A stretch of 64,000 nucleotides of DNA from NCBI RefSeq assembly GCF_011759705.1, contig NZ_JAAOZF010000001.1, positions 1,051,152 to 1,115,151 of the forward strand. The letters are read 5' to 3'. This document shows positions 53,798 to 63,816 of the stretch, in pieces. The position numbers and the translations under genes were made by a program. A model generated the notes under the pieces. The model worked only from the letters and a program-made list of their open reading frames with translations. It did not search any database and was not told the DNA's origin. The DNA is from Microbacterium ulmi. GTDB lineage: Bacteria > Actinomycetota > Actinomycetes > Actinomycetales > Microbacteriaceae. Every line of letters starts with the position of its first letter. Position 1 is the first letter of the stretch.

Positions 53798-55120
53798 TCC
53801 GAGCTGCTTCGGGATGCCGCCCCCCGGCGCTCGGGGCGCGCTCCGAGCACGCCGAGGCTCGCGTGGCTCATCGGACCCGCCCTCGTCGCGGGCGTCGCCT
53901 ATCTCGACCCCGGCAACGTCGCGAGCAACATGACGGCGGGAGCCCGCTACGGGTACCTGCTCGTCTGGGTCGTCGTCATCGGCAACGTCATGGCGTGGCT
54001 CATCCAGTACCTGTCGGCCAAGCTCGGGATCGTCACGGGCAGGAGCCTTCCCGAGACGCTCGGCGACCGCATCCGCAGTCCGTGGGCACGGCGCGCCTAC
54101 TGGCTGCAGGCGGAACTCGTCGCGATGGCGACCGACATCGCCGAGGTCATCGGCGGCGCGGTCGCGCTCGATCTGCTGTTCGGCATCCCGCTCCTGTGGG
54201 GCGGCGCGATCACGGGGGCCGTGTCGATCGTGCTCCTCATGCTGCAGTCGCGCCGCGGCCCGAAGACGTTCGAGTTCGTCGTGATCGGGCTCGTCGCGAT
54301 CATCGCGCTGGGCTTCACGTTCGGGGTCTTCGTCGCGCCCCCCGATCCGGCCGGGATCGTCGGCGGGCTCGTGCCGCGGTTCGAGGGCACCGACTCGGTG
54401 CTGCTCGCGGCATCCATCCTCGGCGCGACGATCATGCCGCACGCGATCTACGCGCACTCGGCGCTCGCGCGCGACCGGTTCTCGCCCTTCCCGTCGCACA
54501 CGAGAGGCGGGATGCCGCGGCCAGGAGCGGATGCCGCCTCCGACCTCGCGGCCCTGCGCGGCATCCCGACGGCGCGCCTGCTGCGCGCGACGCGATGGGA
54601 CGTGAGCATCGCGATGCTCATCGCCGGCACCGTGAACCTGTGCATCCTGCTGCTCGCCGCGGCGAACCTCGCGGGCGTCCCCGGCACGGACTCGCTCGAG
54701 GGCGCGTACGCGGCGCTGCGCGACGGGCTCGGCCCGCTCGTGGCGACGCTGTTCGCCGTCGGCCTGCTCGCAAGCGGCCTGGCCAGCACGTCGGTCGGCG
54801 CATACGCGGGCGCCGAGATCATGCACGGCCTCCTGCACGTGCGCGTGCCGCTGCTGGCACGCCGGCTCGTGACGCTCATCCCGGCGCTCGTGATCCTCGG
54901 CGCGGGGTTCGACCCGACGGTCGCGCTCGTGCTGAGCCAGGTCGTGCTGTCGTTCGGCATCCCGTTCGCGCTCATCCCGCTCGTCGCGCTGACGGCAAGG
55001 GCCGACGTGCTCGGCGCGTTCCGCAACCGCGCCGCGACGACGGCAGCGGGGGTCGCGGCATCCGTCTTCCTCGTCGCGCTCAACGGCGTGCTGCTGTGGC
55101 TCGTCTTCACGGGCGGGTGA
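53789..55120 (+). CDS. mntH: Nramp-family divalent metal transporter
   Basis: A 443-residue membrane protein with about 11 helices. Both metal-site motifs of Nramp are present: DPGN (40-43, helix 1) and the MPH segment (MPHAIYAH, about 215-222, helix 6). It imports Mn(II), perhaps Fe(II), with protons. A DtxR-family regulator gene lies 29 nt downstream, and two TTCGG-N4-CCGAA palindromes flank the promoter, so metal-dependent repression is very likely. Confidence 0.93.
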   Translation: MPKSELLRDAAPRRSGRAPSTPRLAWLIGPALVAGVAYLDPGNVASNMTAGARYGYLLVWVVVIGNVMAWLIQYLSAKLGIVTGRSLPETLGDRIRSPWARRAYWLQAELVAMATDIAEVIGGAVALDLLFGIPLLWGGAITGAVSIVLLMLQSRRGPKTFEFVVIGLVAIIALGFTFGVFVAPPDPAGIVGGLVPRFEGTDSVLLAASILGATIMPHAIYAHSALARDRFSPFPSHTRGGMPRPGADAASDLAALRGIPTARLLRATRWDVSIAMLIAGTVNLCILLLAAANLAGVPGTDSLEGAYAALRDGLGPLVATLFAVGLLASGLASTSVGAYAGAEIMHGLLHVRVPLLARRLVTLIPALVILGAGFDPTVALVLSQVVLSFGIPFALIPLVALTARADVLGAFRNRAATTAAGVAASVFLVALNGVLLWLVFTGG

Positions 55121-55149
55121 CGGGACGACCCGGCCGGTAGCCTGACTCC

Positions 55150-55788
55150 GTGGCCTCCCCCGCCGTCGACGACTACCTCAAGACGATCTACCACCACACC
55201 GAGTGGCAGGACGCCCGCATCACGCCGTCGCAGATCGCGGTCGTGCTGGGGCTCGCCCCGTCGAGCGTCACCGAGATGGTGCAGAAGCTCGCCGCGCAGG
55301 GGCTCGTGACCCACCGGCCGTACGGTCCGATCGGCCTGACGCCCGAGGGCGAGAAGCGCGCCGCCGCGATCGTGCGGCGCCATCGGCTCGTCGAGACGTG
55401 GCTCGTGCGCGAGTTCGGCTACGGGTGGGACGAGGTGCACGAGGAGGCCGAGGTCCTCGAGCACGCCCTGAGCGACCGGCTCCTCGAGGGCATCGACGAG
55501 CGGCTGGGGCGGCCGAGGTTCGATCCGCACGGCGACGCGATCCCGGATGCCGAGGGCCGTGTGCACCGTGAGCCCTTCGTGCTTCTCGCCGACGCGGCGC
55601 CCGGCCACTCCGGACGCGTGCTGAGGGTGAGCGACCGCGACTCCGCGCTCCTGCGGGCGCTGCTCGACGTGGGCATCGACGTCGGCCGCGCCGTGCGGGT
55701 GCGCGATGCCGCGACCGCCGCCGTCGACGGCGGCCCCGAGCTCGCCCTTCCGGAGGGCGCGGCGGAGGCCGTGTGGCTCACCGCCTGA
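55150..55788 (+). CDS. mntR: DtxR/MntR-family metal-dependent repressor
   Basis: A 212-residue regulator. The N-terminal winged helix (ITPSQIAVVLGLAPSSVTEMVQKLAAQG, about 22-49) is followed by the metal-binding dimerisation domain (about 70-140, with HRLVETWLVREFGYGWDEVHEEAE) and a C-terminal SH3-like FeoA-type domain (about 150-210). This is the three-domain IdeR/MntR form. TAGCCT stands 6 nt before GTG 55150, so it has its own leaderless promoter besides read-through from mntH. I infer Mn as the co-repressor from the neighbour. Confidence 0.9.
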   Translation: MASPAVDDYLKTIYHHTEWQDARITPSQIAVVLGLAPSSVTEMVQKLAAQGLVTHRPYGPIGLTPEGEKRAAAIVRRHRLVETWLVREFGYGWDEVHEEAEVLEHALSDRLLEGIDERLGRPRFDPHGDAIPDAEGRVHREPFVLLADAAPGHSGRVLRVSDRDSALLRALLDVGIDVGRAVRVRDAATAAVDGGPELALPEGAAEAVWLTA

Positions 55789-55871
55789 TGCCGGGATTGC
55801 TGCCGTAGCCTTCTCCGCGCCGGCACGCTCACGAACAGGTCTGCTCGCCGCGCTGCCGCCCTGCTCGCGCG

Positions 55872-56831
55872 TCAGAGCGCGGCGACCTGCGCCGCCTTCG
55901 CGAACGGCCACTGCACGCGCGCCGCCCGCTCGCACACCGCCCACAGCCGCGTCGCGATCTCGGGCGAGCGCGTGATCGCCGACGGGCGCACCCGCTGCGG
56001 CTCGCCCCGAGCGCCGAACCGCGGGCCGTAGCATCCGCCGCTCTCGGCATCCGGATCCACGAGCGCGCGCACGAGCGGCCACGCGCCGTGCTCCTTCGAC
56101 TGCGAGATCGGCCCCTGCAGGTTGTCGACGAAGCGCTTCCATCGGGACGGCTGGTTGACCCCCAGGATCCCGGGCGTGCGGCCGCCGATCGAGTATCCCG
56201 GATGCGCGACGAGGCTTCCGACGGGGACGTTCGCCGCACGCAGGCGCCGGTCGGCTTCGTATCCGAGCGCCGCCGTCGCGACCTTGGACTGCACGTACGC
56301 CCGCCACGCCGTGTATCCCGTCGCCAGCTGCGGGTCGACGGGGTCGTACCGCCAGATCGACGTCGACATGCTCCCGAGCCACACGATGCGACCGGATGCC
56401 GCCGCCAGCGCCGGGAGCAGCTCTCCCGCGAGCGCGAAGTGGCCCAGGGCATTCGTCGCGAAGACGAGCTCGTTGCCGTCGCCGGTCGTCGTGCGGATCG
56501 ACGGCGGGTGCACGATCCCGGCATTGAGGAGCACGCCGTCGATCGGACCGCTCGTCGCGGCGGACGCGGCGGCCGCGCGCACCGAGCCGAGGTTGCTCGT
56601 GTCGAGCACGAGGGTCTCGACGCGGCCGTCGCCCTCGGGATTGCGCCGCAGGACGGCCGCCTTCGCGGCCGTGAGGCGGTTGGGACTGCGCCCTGTCATG
56701 ACGACGCGCGCTCCGGCGCCCAGCAGCTGTTCGGACGAGAAGAACCCGAGCCCCGCGTTCGAGCCCGTCACGAGATAGCGGCGGCCGGAGAGGTCGGGAA
56801 GGTGAGAGGGATCCCATGCCTGTCGCACCAC
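55872..56831 (-). CDS. Short-chain dehydrogenase/reductase
   Basis: A 319-residue SDR. The cofactor motif TGSNAGLG (about 22-29) and catalytic YxxxK (YVQSK, about 177-181) are present; the overall shape resembles retinol dehydrogenase/WWOX-like SDRs. Start GTG 56831 is supported by TAGGGT exactly 6 nt upstream (leaderless). The substrate is not known. The gap 55789-55871 holds nothing I recognise. Confidence 0.85.
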   Translation of the reverse strand: MVRQAWDPSHLPDLSGRRYLVTGSNAGLGFFSSEQLLGAGARVVMTGRSPNRLTAAKAAVLRRNPEGDGRVETLVLDTSNLGSVRAAAASAATSGPIDGVLLNAGIVHPPSIRTTTGDGNELVFATNALGHFALAGELLPALAAASGRIVWLGSMSTSIWRYDPVDPQLATGYTAWRAYVQSKVATAALGYEADRRLRAANVPVGSLVAHPGYSIGGRTPGILGVNQPSRWKRFVDNLQGPISQSKEHGAWPLVRALVDPDAESGGCYGPRFGARGEPQRVRPSAITRSPEIATRLWAVCERAARVQWPFAKAAQVAAL

Positions 56832-56912
56832 ACGTCGACCCTACGCCTTCGGCAGCGGCGCTCTCCGCCGCCGCTGCCGTGGGCACGACGCCGAAGCCCT
56901 AGGCTTGGCCCC

Positions 56913-57722
56913 ATGCGGACGCGCGCCGACATCGAGTGCTGGCTCACCGACATGGACGGCGTGCTCGTCCACGAGAACCGCCCGATACCGGGGGCCGCCG
57001 CGCTGCTCGCGCAGTGGCGGGACGCCGGAACCCCGTTCCTCGTTCTCACGAACAATCCGATCTTCACGCCGCGCGATCTGAGCGCCCGGCTGCGCGTCTC
57101 GGGCCTGGACGTGCCGGAGGACCGCATCTGGACGTCGGCGCTCGCGACGGCCCAGTTCCTGAAGTCACAGCTGCCCGGCGGCACGGCCTTCGTCATCGGC
57201 GAGGCCGGCCTCACGACGGCGCTGCACGAGGCCGGCTACATCATGACCGAGTCCCAGCCCGACTACGTCGTCGTCGGCGAGACCCGCATGTACTCGTTCG
57301 AGGCGATCACGAAGGCGATCCGCTTCATCAACGCGGGCGCGCGCTTCATCGTCACCAACCCCGATGCGACCGGCCCGACGCCCAGCGGCGTCGTCCCGGC
57401 GACGGGGTCGTTCGCGGCCCTCATCACGAAGGCGACCGGCAAGGACCCGTACGTCGTCGGCAAGCCCAACCCCATGATGTTCCGCTCCGCCATGAACCGC
57501 ATCGGCGCCCACTCCGAGAACACCGGGATGATCGGGGACCGCATGGACACCGACGTCATCGCGGGGATCGAGGCCGGCCTGCACACGGTGCTCGTCCTGA
57601 CGGGCATCAGCGACGACGCCGAGATCGAGCGGTACCCCTTCCGTCCGGACGAGATCGTCGCATCCGTCGCCGACCTCGTCCGGAAAGAGCCCGTCGAGTC
57701 CGACCTGCCCGAGGTGCTCTGA
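56913..57722 (+). CDS. NagD-like HAD-family phosphatase
   Basis: A 269-residue HAD hydrolase of subclass IIA. The DMDGVLVHE motif (about 13-21, nucleophile D13, D15), LVLTNN (motif 2), KPNPMMF (motif 3 Lys) and GDRMDTDV (motif 4) are all present. Such enzymes remove phosphate from nucleotides or sugar phosphates. TAGGCT is 7 nt before ATG 56913 (leaderless). TGATG couples it to the next, broken gene. Confidence 0.92.
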   Translation: MRTRADIECWLTDMDGVLVHENRPIPGAAALLAQWRDAGTPFLVLTNNPIFTPRDLSARLRVSGLDVPEDRIWTSALATAQFLKSQLPGGTAFVIGEAGLTTALHEAGYIMTESQPDYVVVGETRMYSFEAITKAIRFINAGARFIVTNPDATGPTPSGVVPATGSFAALITKATGKDPYVVGKPNPMMFRSAMNRIGAHSENTGMIGDRMDTDVIAGIEAGLHTVLVLTGISDDAEIERYPFRPDEIVASVADLVRKEPVESDLPEVL

Positions 57723-58302
57723 TGCCCGAGATCGACGAGTCGCTCGTCGTGCGGGCGCGCAACGGGGCCGAGTGGCGGGCCTGGCTCGCCGAGCACCACG
57801 CGGGCGCGAAGGGCGTGTGGGTGCTCCGTCCGCGTGTCGGCGGCGAGCGCGAGCACGTGAGCTACTACGACGCGGTGCGCCAGGCCCTGTGCTTCGGCTG
57901 GGTCGACGGCACCGTCAAGCCGTACGACGAGCACGCCGTCGCGATCTGGTTCGCGCCCCGGCGGCCGGGGAGCGCGTGGGCGGCGACGAACAAGCAGCGC
58001 GTCGCGGAGCTCGAGGCATCGGGGGAGATGACCGATGCCGGACGCAGCGTGATCGAGGCGGCGAGGCGGCGAGGCGCAGCGGCATGTGGGAGGTGCTCGA
58101 CGGCCCCGAGGCGGGGATCGAGCCGCCCGAGCTCGCGGCGGCGCTCGACGCGGATCCCCTCGCGCGGGCGAACTGGGACGCCTTCCCGCCCTCCGCGAAG
58201 AAGGTCGGGCTCACGGCTGTCGCGATGGCACGCCGGCCCGAGACGAAGGCGTCCCGCATCGCGAGGATCGTCGCGGATGCCGCGCAAGGAAGAAGGCCCT
58301 GA
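57722..58302 (+). pseudogene. YdeI/OmpD-associated-family gene broken by an 8-bp duplication
   Basis: The first 118 or so codons (from ATG 57722) encode a YdeI-like protein (VWVLRPR, YYDAVRQALCFGWVDGTVKPYD, RPGSAWAATNKQRV). At 58055-58076 the 8-bp unit GAGGCGGC occurs 2.75 times in tandem; taking one unit out restores one frame that continues as SGMWEVLDGPEAGIEPPELA to the stop at 58302. As it stands the frame shifts and the product would be a scrambled Arg/Ser-rich tail. It may be a real mutation, a phase-variable repeat or an assembly error. TGATG couples it to the HAD gene. Confidence 0.8.
58055..58076. repeat. 8-bp tandem repeat at frameshift site
   Basis: GAGGCGGC at 58055-58062 and 58063-58070, then a partial GAGGCG (58071-58076). 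The extra unit explains the frame change in the YdeI-like gene. Confidence 0.85.
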
Positions 58303-58412
58303 TGAGCGAGTTCGAGCAGACCCTCCTGTTCGGAGCGACAGGAGTCGTGCTCGTCGGCACGCTCATCGTCTTCGTCATCCAGTACATCCGCAATCGCCGC
58401 GACGACGACTGA
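58302..58412 (+). CDS. Very small membrane protein
   Basis: A 36-residue frame with one membrane helix (about 9-28) and a charged C-terminus (RNRRDDD). AAGGAAG lies upstream of ATG 58302, which overlaps the stop of the YdeI-like gene as TGATG. Function unknown. Confidence 0.5.
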   Translation: MSEFEQTLLFGATGVVLVGTLIVFVIQYIRNRRDDD

Positions 58413-58434
58413 CGCCGTCGCCTAGGCTCGCGAT

Positions 58435-58617
58435 ATGTCGCTCGCTCTCGTCCTCGTCGCCATCGCGTGCCTCGTGGCCGCCGCCGTGCTGTGGCAGCGC
58501 AACAAGAAGGCGGGCGTCGACGGCGTCGGCAGGGGCGGCACGCGCATCGCGATCATCGTCCTCGTGCTCGGGGGCGTCCTGATCGCCCTCGCGTCCCAGC
58601 TGTCGATCTTCCGCTGA
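58435..58617 (+). CDS. Small membrane protein, two helices
   Basis: A 60-residue protein with two hydrophobic helices (about 2-19 and 38-57) joined by a basic, Gly-rich loop. TAGGCT (58423-58428) stands exactly 6 nt before ATG 58435, indicating its own leaderless promoter. Function unknown. Confidence 0.6.
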   Translation: MSLALVLVAIACLVAAAVLWQRNKKAGVDGVGRGGTRIAIIVLVLGGVLIALASQLSIFR

Positions 58618-58654
58618 CCGCCGGGTCCGACAGCCGTCCGGGGCTACTGCGGGG

Positions 58655-59233
58655 CTACTGCGGGTCGAGCCCGAGGTCGTCGAGGTCGATCGCGGCGAGC
58701 CACGTGAGGCCCGCGGCCTCGACGGCGGCCTGCGCGCCCGTCTTTCGATCGACGATGACGGCGACGGCGACGGGCTCCGCGCCCTCGCGGCGCAGGGCCT
58801 CGACGGCCTTGAGCGCCGACTGCCCCGTCGTCGAGGTGTCCTCCAGCACGACGACGCGCCTGCCCGCGACCTCCGCCCCCTCGATCTGGCGACCGCGACC
58901 GTGGTCCTTGGGCTCCTTGCGCACGACGAAGGCGTCGAGAGGCCGGTGCGTGCGCGCAGACTCGTGCATGACGGCGTTCGCGATGGGATCGGCGCCGAGC
59001 GTCAAGCCTCCGACCGCCACGATGCCGTCGACGTCGCGGATGAGATCGAGCATGATGCGTCCGATCGCGGGTGCCGCGCGGTGGTCGAGCGTGAGCTTGC
59101 GCATGTCGACGTAGTACGACGCCCTCTTGCCGGAAGACAGCGTGAAGTCCCCGTGGAACACGGCCTCGTCCTCGATGAGGGCGATGAGGTACTGGCGGTC
59201 GGCTTCGAGCTCGGGGGTGGAGGCGACGGTCAT
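58655..59233 (-). CDS. pyrE: Orotate phosphoribosyltransferase
   Basis: A 192-residue enzyme that makes orotidine 5'-phosphate from orotate and PRPP in pyrimidine synthesis. The PRPP loop VVVLEDTSTTG (about 114-124) and the SGKRASYYVDMRKL region (about 31-44) are characteristic. It is a stand-alone gene without other pyr genes, as is common in actinobacteria. TAGACT is 7 nt before ATG 59233 (leaderless). The stop codon lies in a short tandem repeat (GGGGCTACTGC twice, 58640-58661). Confidence 0.92.
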   Translation of the reverse strand: MTVASTPELEADRQYLIALIEDEAVFHGDFTLSSGKRASYYVDMRKLTLDHRAAPAIGRIMLDLIRDVDGIVAVGGLTLGADPIANAVMHESARTHRPLDAFVVRKEPKDHGRGRQIEGAEVAGRRVVVLEDTSTTGQSALKAVEALRREGAEPVAVAVIVDRKTGAQAAVEAAGLTWLAAIDLDDLGLDPQ

Positions 59234-59255
59234 GCGTACGAGTCTAGGGATGCCG

Positions 59256-59732
59256 TCATCCGTCGGCGCCGTCCGCGTCGCCTGGCAGGTCGCGCGCGAG
59301 GAACGGCACGGGCCACGCGCCGAGCGCGAGCACGGCGAGCACCGTCTGGACGAGGCCCGTCGCGAAATACACGCCCTGCAGCGGCGACCACACGAGCATG
59401 AGCGCGATCTCGACGAAGATCCAGATCATCATGACGAGCCCCGCCGCCGCGTGCAGGCCCCACGCGACCCGGAGCCGGCGATGCTGCGCGACGACCGCGA
59501 GCGCCTGCGAGCCGCCCACGATCACCCCGAGGACGAGGCCCGGCCACACGAACGAGTCGAACGGCGTGCCGTCGAGCCACTGCAGGGGCACACCCGCGCC
59601 GCCCAGGAAGACGCCGAGCACGAACCCGACGAGCGCCGAGACGAGGGAGAACCAGCCCACGACTGCGAGCCCGACGCGAAGGGACGCGGGCGGGCGGACG
59701 CTGCGGGCTGCGACGCGGGGCGACGTGTCCAT
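59256..59732 (-). CDS. Hypothetical membrane protein, four helices
   Basis: A 158-residue protein with four predicted membrane helices (about 22-46, 65-87, 95-115, 120-140). No domain is recognised. ATG 59732 is chosen because TAGCGT lies exactly 7 nt before it (leaderless); a longer in-frame start exists at 59768. Confidence 0.7.
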   Translation of the reverse strand: MDTSPRVAARSVRPPASLRVGLAVVGWFSLVSALVGFVLGVFLGGAGVPLQWLDGTPFDSFVWPGLVLGVIVGGSQALAVVAQHRRLRVAWGLHAAAGLVMMIWIFVEIALMLVWSPLQGVYFATGLVQTVLAVLALGAWPVPFLARDLPGDADGADG

Positions 59733-59825
59733 GCCGTCGACGCTACGCGCCCGCTGCCGCGAGCGCACCGCGCGGGAGCCGAGGACCTCTGCGACCCGCC
59801 GCGCTCCACCGCCCTCGCTCCCCTC

Positions 59826-59831
59826 TAGAGT
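59826..59831 (+). promoter_or_regulatory. Putative -10 box of pnt operon
   Basis: TAGAGT, 65 nt before pntA, leaving a leader with the AGGAG ribosome-binding site. Confidence 0.4.
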
Positions 59832-59896
59832 CGGGAGGGACTGCCCGCGATGCCGCCCGCCGGGCGCCTCGCCAGCCTGAGCACAGGAGCACCGTC

Positions 59897-61438
59897 ATGA
59901 CGCGCATCGGAATCGTCGCCGAACGGCCCGGCGAGACCCGGGTCGCCGCCACTCCGACCACGGTCGCGAAGATCGTCGCGCTCGGCTATGACGTCGCCGT
60001 CCAGTCCGGGGCGGGCGCGGCATCCTCGTTCCCCGACGGAGAGTACGCGGCGGCCGGAGCCGTCGTCGTGGGCGCGGCCGAGGCGTGGGCGTCACCCGTC
60101 GTGCTGAAGGTCGACCCGCCCGCCCCCGAGGAGATCGCGCGCCTCGCGGACGGGGCGACGCTCATCGGGATGCTGAGCCCCGGCCTGCGCCCCGACCTCG
60201 TCGAGGCGCTCGCGACGCGCGGCATCACGGCGCTCGCACTGGACGCCGTGCCGCGCATCTCTCGCGCGCAGTCCATGGATGTCCTCAGCTCCATGGCGAA
60301 CATCGCCGGCTACCGCGCCGTCGTCGAGGCCGCGCACGAGTTCGGCCGCTTCTTCACGGGCCAGGTGACGGCGGCGGGAAAGGTGCCGCCCGCGAAGGTC
60401 CTCGTCGCGGGGGCGGGCGTCGCGGGTCTCGCGGCGATCGGCGCGGCATCCAGTCTCGGCGCGATCGTGCGTGCGACCGACCCCCGCCCCGAGGTCGCCG
60501 ACCAGGTGCGCTCGATCGGCGGCGAGTACCTTCCCGTCGAGACGGGCGAGCAGATGGTCTCGGCCGACGGCTACGCGAGGGCCACGAGCGAGGCGTACGA
60601 CCGGCGCGCCGCCGAGATCTACTCCGAGCAGGCGCGCGACGTCGACATCGTCATCACGACGGCGCTCATCCCCGGGCGGGCCGCGCCGCGCCTGCTCACC
60701 GCCGCGGACGTCGCCTCGATGAAGCCGGGCTCGGTCGTCGTCGACATGGCGGCGGCGCAGGGCGGCAACGTCGAGGGATCGGTCGCGGGCGAGCGCGTCG
60801 TGACGGAGAACGGCGTCGTGATCCTGGGCTACACCGATCTCGCGGGTCGTCTTCCGCAGCAGGCGTCGCAGCTGTACGGCACGAACCTCCTCAACCTCCT
60901 GAAGCTGCTCACGCCGGGCAAGGACGGCGTCCCCGTGCTCGACTTCGACGACGTCGTGCAGCGCTCCGCCACTGTGGTGCGCGAGGGGGAGGTCACGTGG
61001 CCGCCCCCGCCCGTGCAGGTGTCGGCGACGCCCGCCGCCGCAGCGGCTGCGGCATCCGTCGTCCCTCCCCCGAAGAAGGCGCTCTCCCCCGCCGCGAAGA
61101 CGGGGCTCGTCGTCGTGGGCATCGCGGCCCTGTTCGCCGTGTGCGCCTTCGCGCCGCCCCCGCTGCCGCAGCACTTCCTCGTGCTGACGCTGTCGGTCGT
61201 CGTCGGCTTCTACGTCATCGGCCACGTCGCGCACGCGCTGCACACCCCCCTCATGAGCGTCACGAACGCCATCTCGGGCATCATCGTGATCGGCGCCATG
61301 GTGCAGATCACGGCTCCGGATCCGCTCGTCCAGGCGCTCGCGGCGATCGCGGTGCTCGTCGCGAGCATCAACGTCTTCGGCGGCTTCGCCGTGACCCGGC
61401 GGATGCTCGCGATGTTCTCGAAGGGAGACCGCCGGTGA
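59897..61438 (+). CDS. pntA: Proton-translocating NAD(P)+ transhydrogenase, alpha subunit
   Basis: A 513-residue protein with the NAD(H)-binding domain I (about 1-370; [11 protein letters not shown] near 170) and the C-terminal membrane part of domain II (about 390-510, four helices), as in the fused E. coli-type alpha subunit. It transfers hydride between NADH and NADP+ driven by the proton gradient. An Ala/Pro linker joins the two parts (about 375-390). AGGAG precedes ATG 59897; GTGA overlap couples it to pntB. Confidence 0.95.
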   Translation: MTRIGIVAERPGETRVAATPTTVAKIVALGYDVAVQSGAGAASSFPDGEYAAAGAVVVGAAEAWASPVVLKVDPPAPEEIARLADGATLIGMLSPGLRPDLVEALATRGITALALDAVPRISRAQSMDVLSSMANIAGYRAVVEAAHEFGRFFTGQVTAAGKVPPAKVLVAGAGVAGLAAIGAASSLGAIVRATDPRPEVADQVRSIGGEYLPVETGEQMVSADGYARATSEAYDRRAAEIYSEQARDVDIVITTALIPGRAAPRLLTAADVASMKPGSVVVDMAAAQGGNVEGSVAGERVVTENGVVILGYTDLAGRLPQQASQLYGTNLLNLLKLLTPGKDGVPVLDFDDVVQRSATVVREGEVTWPPPPVQVSATPAAAAAAASVVPPPKKALSPAAKTGLVVVGIAALFAVCAFAPPPLPQHFLVLTLSVVVGFYVIGHVAHALHTPLMSVTNAISGIIVIGAMVQITAPDPLVQALAAIAVLVASINVFGGFAVTRRMLAMFSKGDRR

Positions 61439-62877
61439 CGCTCGCCGCCTCCGTCGCGGGGGCCGCCTATGTCGTCGCGGCGCTCCTTTTCATCCTGAGC
61501 CTCGCGGGGCTCAGCAGGCACGAGACGAGCCGCCGCGGCGTCGTGTACGGCATCGTCGGCATGGCGATCGCGCTCGTGGCGACCGTGTGGCTCGTCGCGG
61601 CGAGCGCGTTCGCCCCCATGTCGGGGTCGGGGATCGGACTCGACCCTGCCGTCGACGCGACGGCGTGGCTGGGGCTGACGCTTCTCGTCGCCGCCGTGCT
61701 CGTGGGCGGGGCGATCGGCCTCTGGCGCGCTCGGGTCGTGGAGATGACCGGGATGCCGGAGCTCATCGCCCTCCTGCACTCGTTCGTGGGTCTGGCCGCC
61801 GTGCTGGTGGGCTGGAACGGCGCGCTCTACGACACGGGGCTCACGGGAACCCTCGGCGACATCCATCACGCCGAGGTCTTCATCGGGGTCTTCATCGGCG
61901 GCGTGACCTTCACGGGCTCTATCGTCGCGTTCCTCAAGCTGTCGGCACGGATCTCGTCGAAGCCGCTCATGCTCCCCGGCAAGAACGCCCTCAACGTCGG
62001 CGCCCTCGTCGCGTTCGTCGCCCTGACGGTCTGGTACGTCGCGACGCCCTCGCTGTGGCTGCTCGTCGTCGTGACGGCGCTCGCGCTCGCCCTCGGCTGG
62101 CATCTGGTCGCGTCGATCGGCGGCGGAGACATGCCCGTGGTCGTCTCGATGCTCAACAGCTACTCGGGCTGGGCGGCCGCGGCGGCGGGCTTCCTCCTGG
62201 ACAACGACCTGCTCATCGTGACGGGCGCCCTCGTCGGCTCATCGGGCGCCTACCTGTCGTACATCATGTGCAAGGCCATGAACCGCTCCTTCCTGTCGGT
62301 CATCGCGGGCGGCTTCGGCATCGAGGCGGCTTCGGGCCAGGATGCCGACTACGGCGAACATCGCGAGGTCGACGCGGAGTCCGTCGCCGAGCTGCTCACG
62401 GCCGCGTCGAGCGTCATCATCACGCCCGGATACGGGATGGCTGTGGCGCAGGCGCAGCACGGCGTCGCCGACCTCGCCCACAAGCTCCGCGAGCGGGGGA
62501 TCGACGTGCGGTTCGGCATCCATCCCGTCGCGGGACGCCTCCCCGGGCACATGAACGTGCTCCTCGCGGAGGCCAAGGTGCCGTACGACATCGTGCTGGA
62601 GCTCGACGAGATAGGCGACGACTTCGCGCGCACCGACGTCGTGCTCGTGATCGGCGCGAACGACACCGTCAACCCCGCGGCCGCGGAGGATCCGGCGAGC
62701 CCCATCGCAGGGATGCCGGTGCTGCGCGTGTGGGAGGCGCGCGACGTCGTCGTGTTCAAGCGCTCGATGGCGTCGGGCTACGCGGGCGTGCAGAATCCGC
62801 TGTTCTTCCGCGAGAACACGCAGATGCTCTTCGGCGACGCGAAGGACCGCGTCGAGGACATCCTGCGCGCCCTCTGA
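61435..62877 (+). CDS. pntB: Proton-translocating NAD(P)+ transhydrogenase, beta subunit
   Basis: A 480-residue partner of PntA. About nine membrane helices (1-280) are followed by the NADP(H)-binding domain III (about 300-480) with [10 protein letters not shown] and [14 protein letters not shown]. The start GTG 61435 overlaps the pntA stop by 4 nt. The pair supplies NADPH, which may matter for an organism using aromatic carbon. Confidence 0.95.
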   Translation: MTLAASVAGAAYVVAALLFILSLAGLSRHETSRRGVVYGIVGMAIALVATVWLVAASAFAPMSGSGIGLDPAVDATAWLGLTLLVAAVLVGGAIGLWRARVVEMTGMPELIALLHSFVGLAAVLVGWNGALYDTGLTGTLGDIHHAEVFIGVFIGGVTFTGSIVAFLKLSARISSKPLMLPGKNALNVGALVAFVALTVWYVATPSLWLLVVVTALALALGWHLVASIGGGDMPVVVSMLNSYSGWAAAAAGFLLDNDLLIVTGALVGSSGAYLSYIMCKAMNRSFLSVIAGGFGIEAASGQDADYGEHREVDAESVAELLTAASSVIITPGYGMAVAQAQHGVADLAHKLRERGIDVRFGIHPVAGRLPGHMNVLLAEAKVPYDIVLELDEIGDDFARTDVVLVIGANDTVNPAAAEDPASPIAGMPVLRVWEARDVVVFKRSMASGYAGVQNPLFFRENTQMLFGDAKDRVEDILRAL

Positions 62878-62937
62878 GGTCTGCAGCGCAAGGCGGGGTC
62901 GCAGCGCGTCGTCGGAGGGCGACTCTAGGCTGGATGC

Positions 62938-63777
62938 ATGCGCCTGGCCACCTGGAACGTCAACTCGATCCGCGCCCGCGTCGCCCGCACGGTCGACTTC
63001 GCGGTGCGCGAGCACATCGACGTGCTCGCGATGCAGGAGATCAAGTGCACGCCGGAGCAGTTCCCGTACGCCGAGTTCGAGGCGGCGGGCTACGAGGTCG
63101 TCGCGCACGGCCTGAACCAGTGGAACGGCGTCGCGATCGCGAGCCGCGTGCCGATCGAGGACGTCGAGCACGCGTTCCCGGGAATGCCCGGGTTCGCGAA
63201 GGGGGTCGAGGGCCCCGAGCAGCCGCAGGAGGCCCGCGCGCTCGGCGCGACCGTGGGCGGCATCCGCCTGTGGAGCCTCTACGTCCCCAACGGGCGCTCG
63301 CTCGGCGACCCGCACTACTACTACAAGCTCGACTGGCTGTCGGCGCTCGCCGAGCACACGTCGGCGTCGCTCGCCGAGAACCCCGACCTCGCGCTCGCGC
63401 TCGTCGGCGACTTCAACATCGCGCCGACGGATGCCGACAACGGCGACCCCGCCGTCGTCCCGGGCTTCTCGACCCACGTCTCGCCCCCTGAGCGCGAGGC
63501 GTTCGCGGCTCTGGAGGCCGCGGGGCTGCAGGACGTGGTCCGCCCGCTCGTGCCGACGGGGTACACGTACTGGGACTACAAGCGCCTGCGCTTCCCGCGC
63601 AACGAGGGCATGCGCATCGACTTCATCCTCGGGTCGCACGCCTTCGCCGACGCCGTGGCCGGCGCGTCGATCCATCGCGACGAGCGCAAGGGCGAGGCGC
63701 CGAGCGACCACGTCCCGGTCGTCGTCGATCTCGACCTCGCGGGCCCCGACGACGACGATCGTCCCATGATCTTCTGA
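62938..63777 (+). CDS. xthA: Exodeoxyribonuclease III
   Basis: A 279-residue DNA repair nuclease of the endonuclease/exonuclease/phosphatase fold, acting at abasic sites. Typical segments are LATWNVNSIRAR (3-14), MQEIKC (about 32-37, catalytic Glu), YVPNGRS, GDFNIAPTDAD and RIDFILGS with the closing SDHVPV. TAGGCT stands exactly 6 nt before ATG 62938 (leaderless). Confidence 0.94.
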   Translation: MRLATWNVNSIRARVARTVDFAVREHIDVLAMQEIKCTPEQFPYAEFEAAGYEVVAHGLNQWNGVAIASRVPIEDVEHAFPGMPGFAKGVEGPEQPQEARALGATVGGIRLWSLYVPNGRSLGDPHYYYKLDWLSALAEHTSASLAENPDLALALVGDFNIAPTDADNGDPAVVPGFSTHVSPPEREAFAALEAAGLQDVVRPLVPTGYTYWDYKRLRFPRNEGMRIDFILGSHAFADAVAGASIHRDERKGEAPSDHVPVVVDLDLAGPDDDDRPMIF

Positions 63778-63816
63778 CGTGCGGTCGCCCCGCGCCTACG
63801 CGGAGAAGCGCTGCGG

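Noticed and set aside
50723..54838. A 1371-codon minus-strand open frame
   Set aside because: It spans five genes on both strands with low-complexity Arg-rich sequence; composition artefact.
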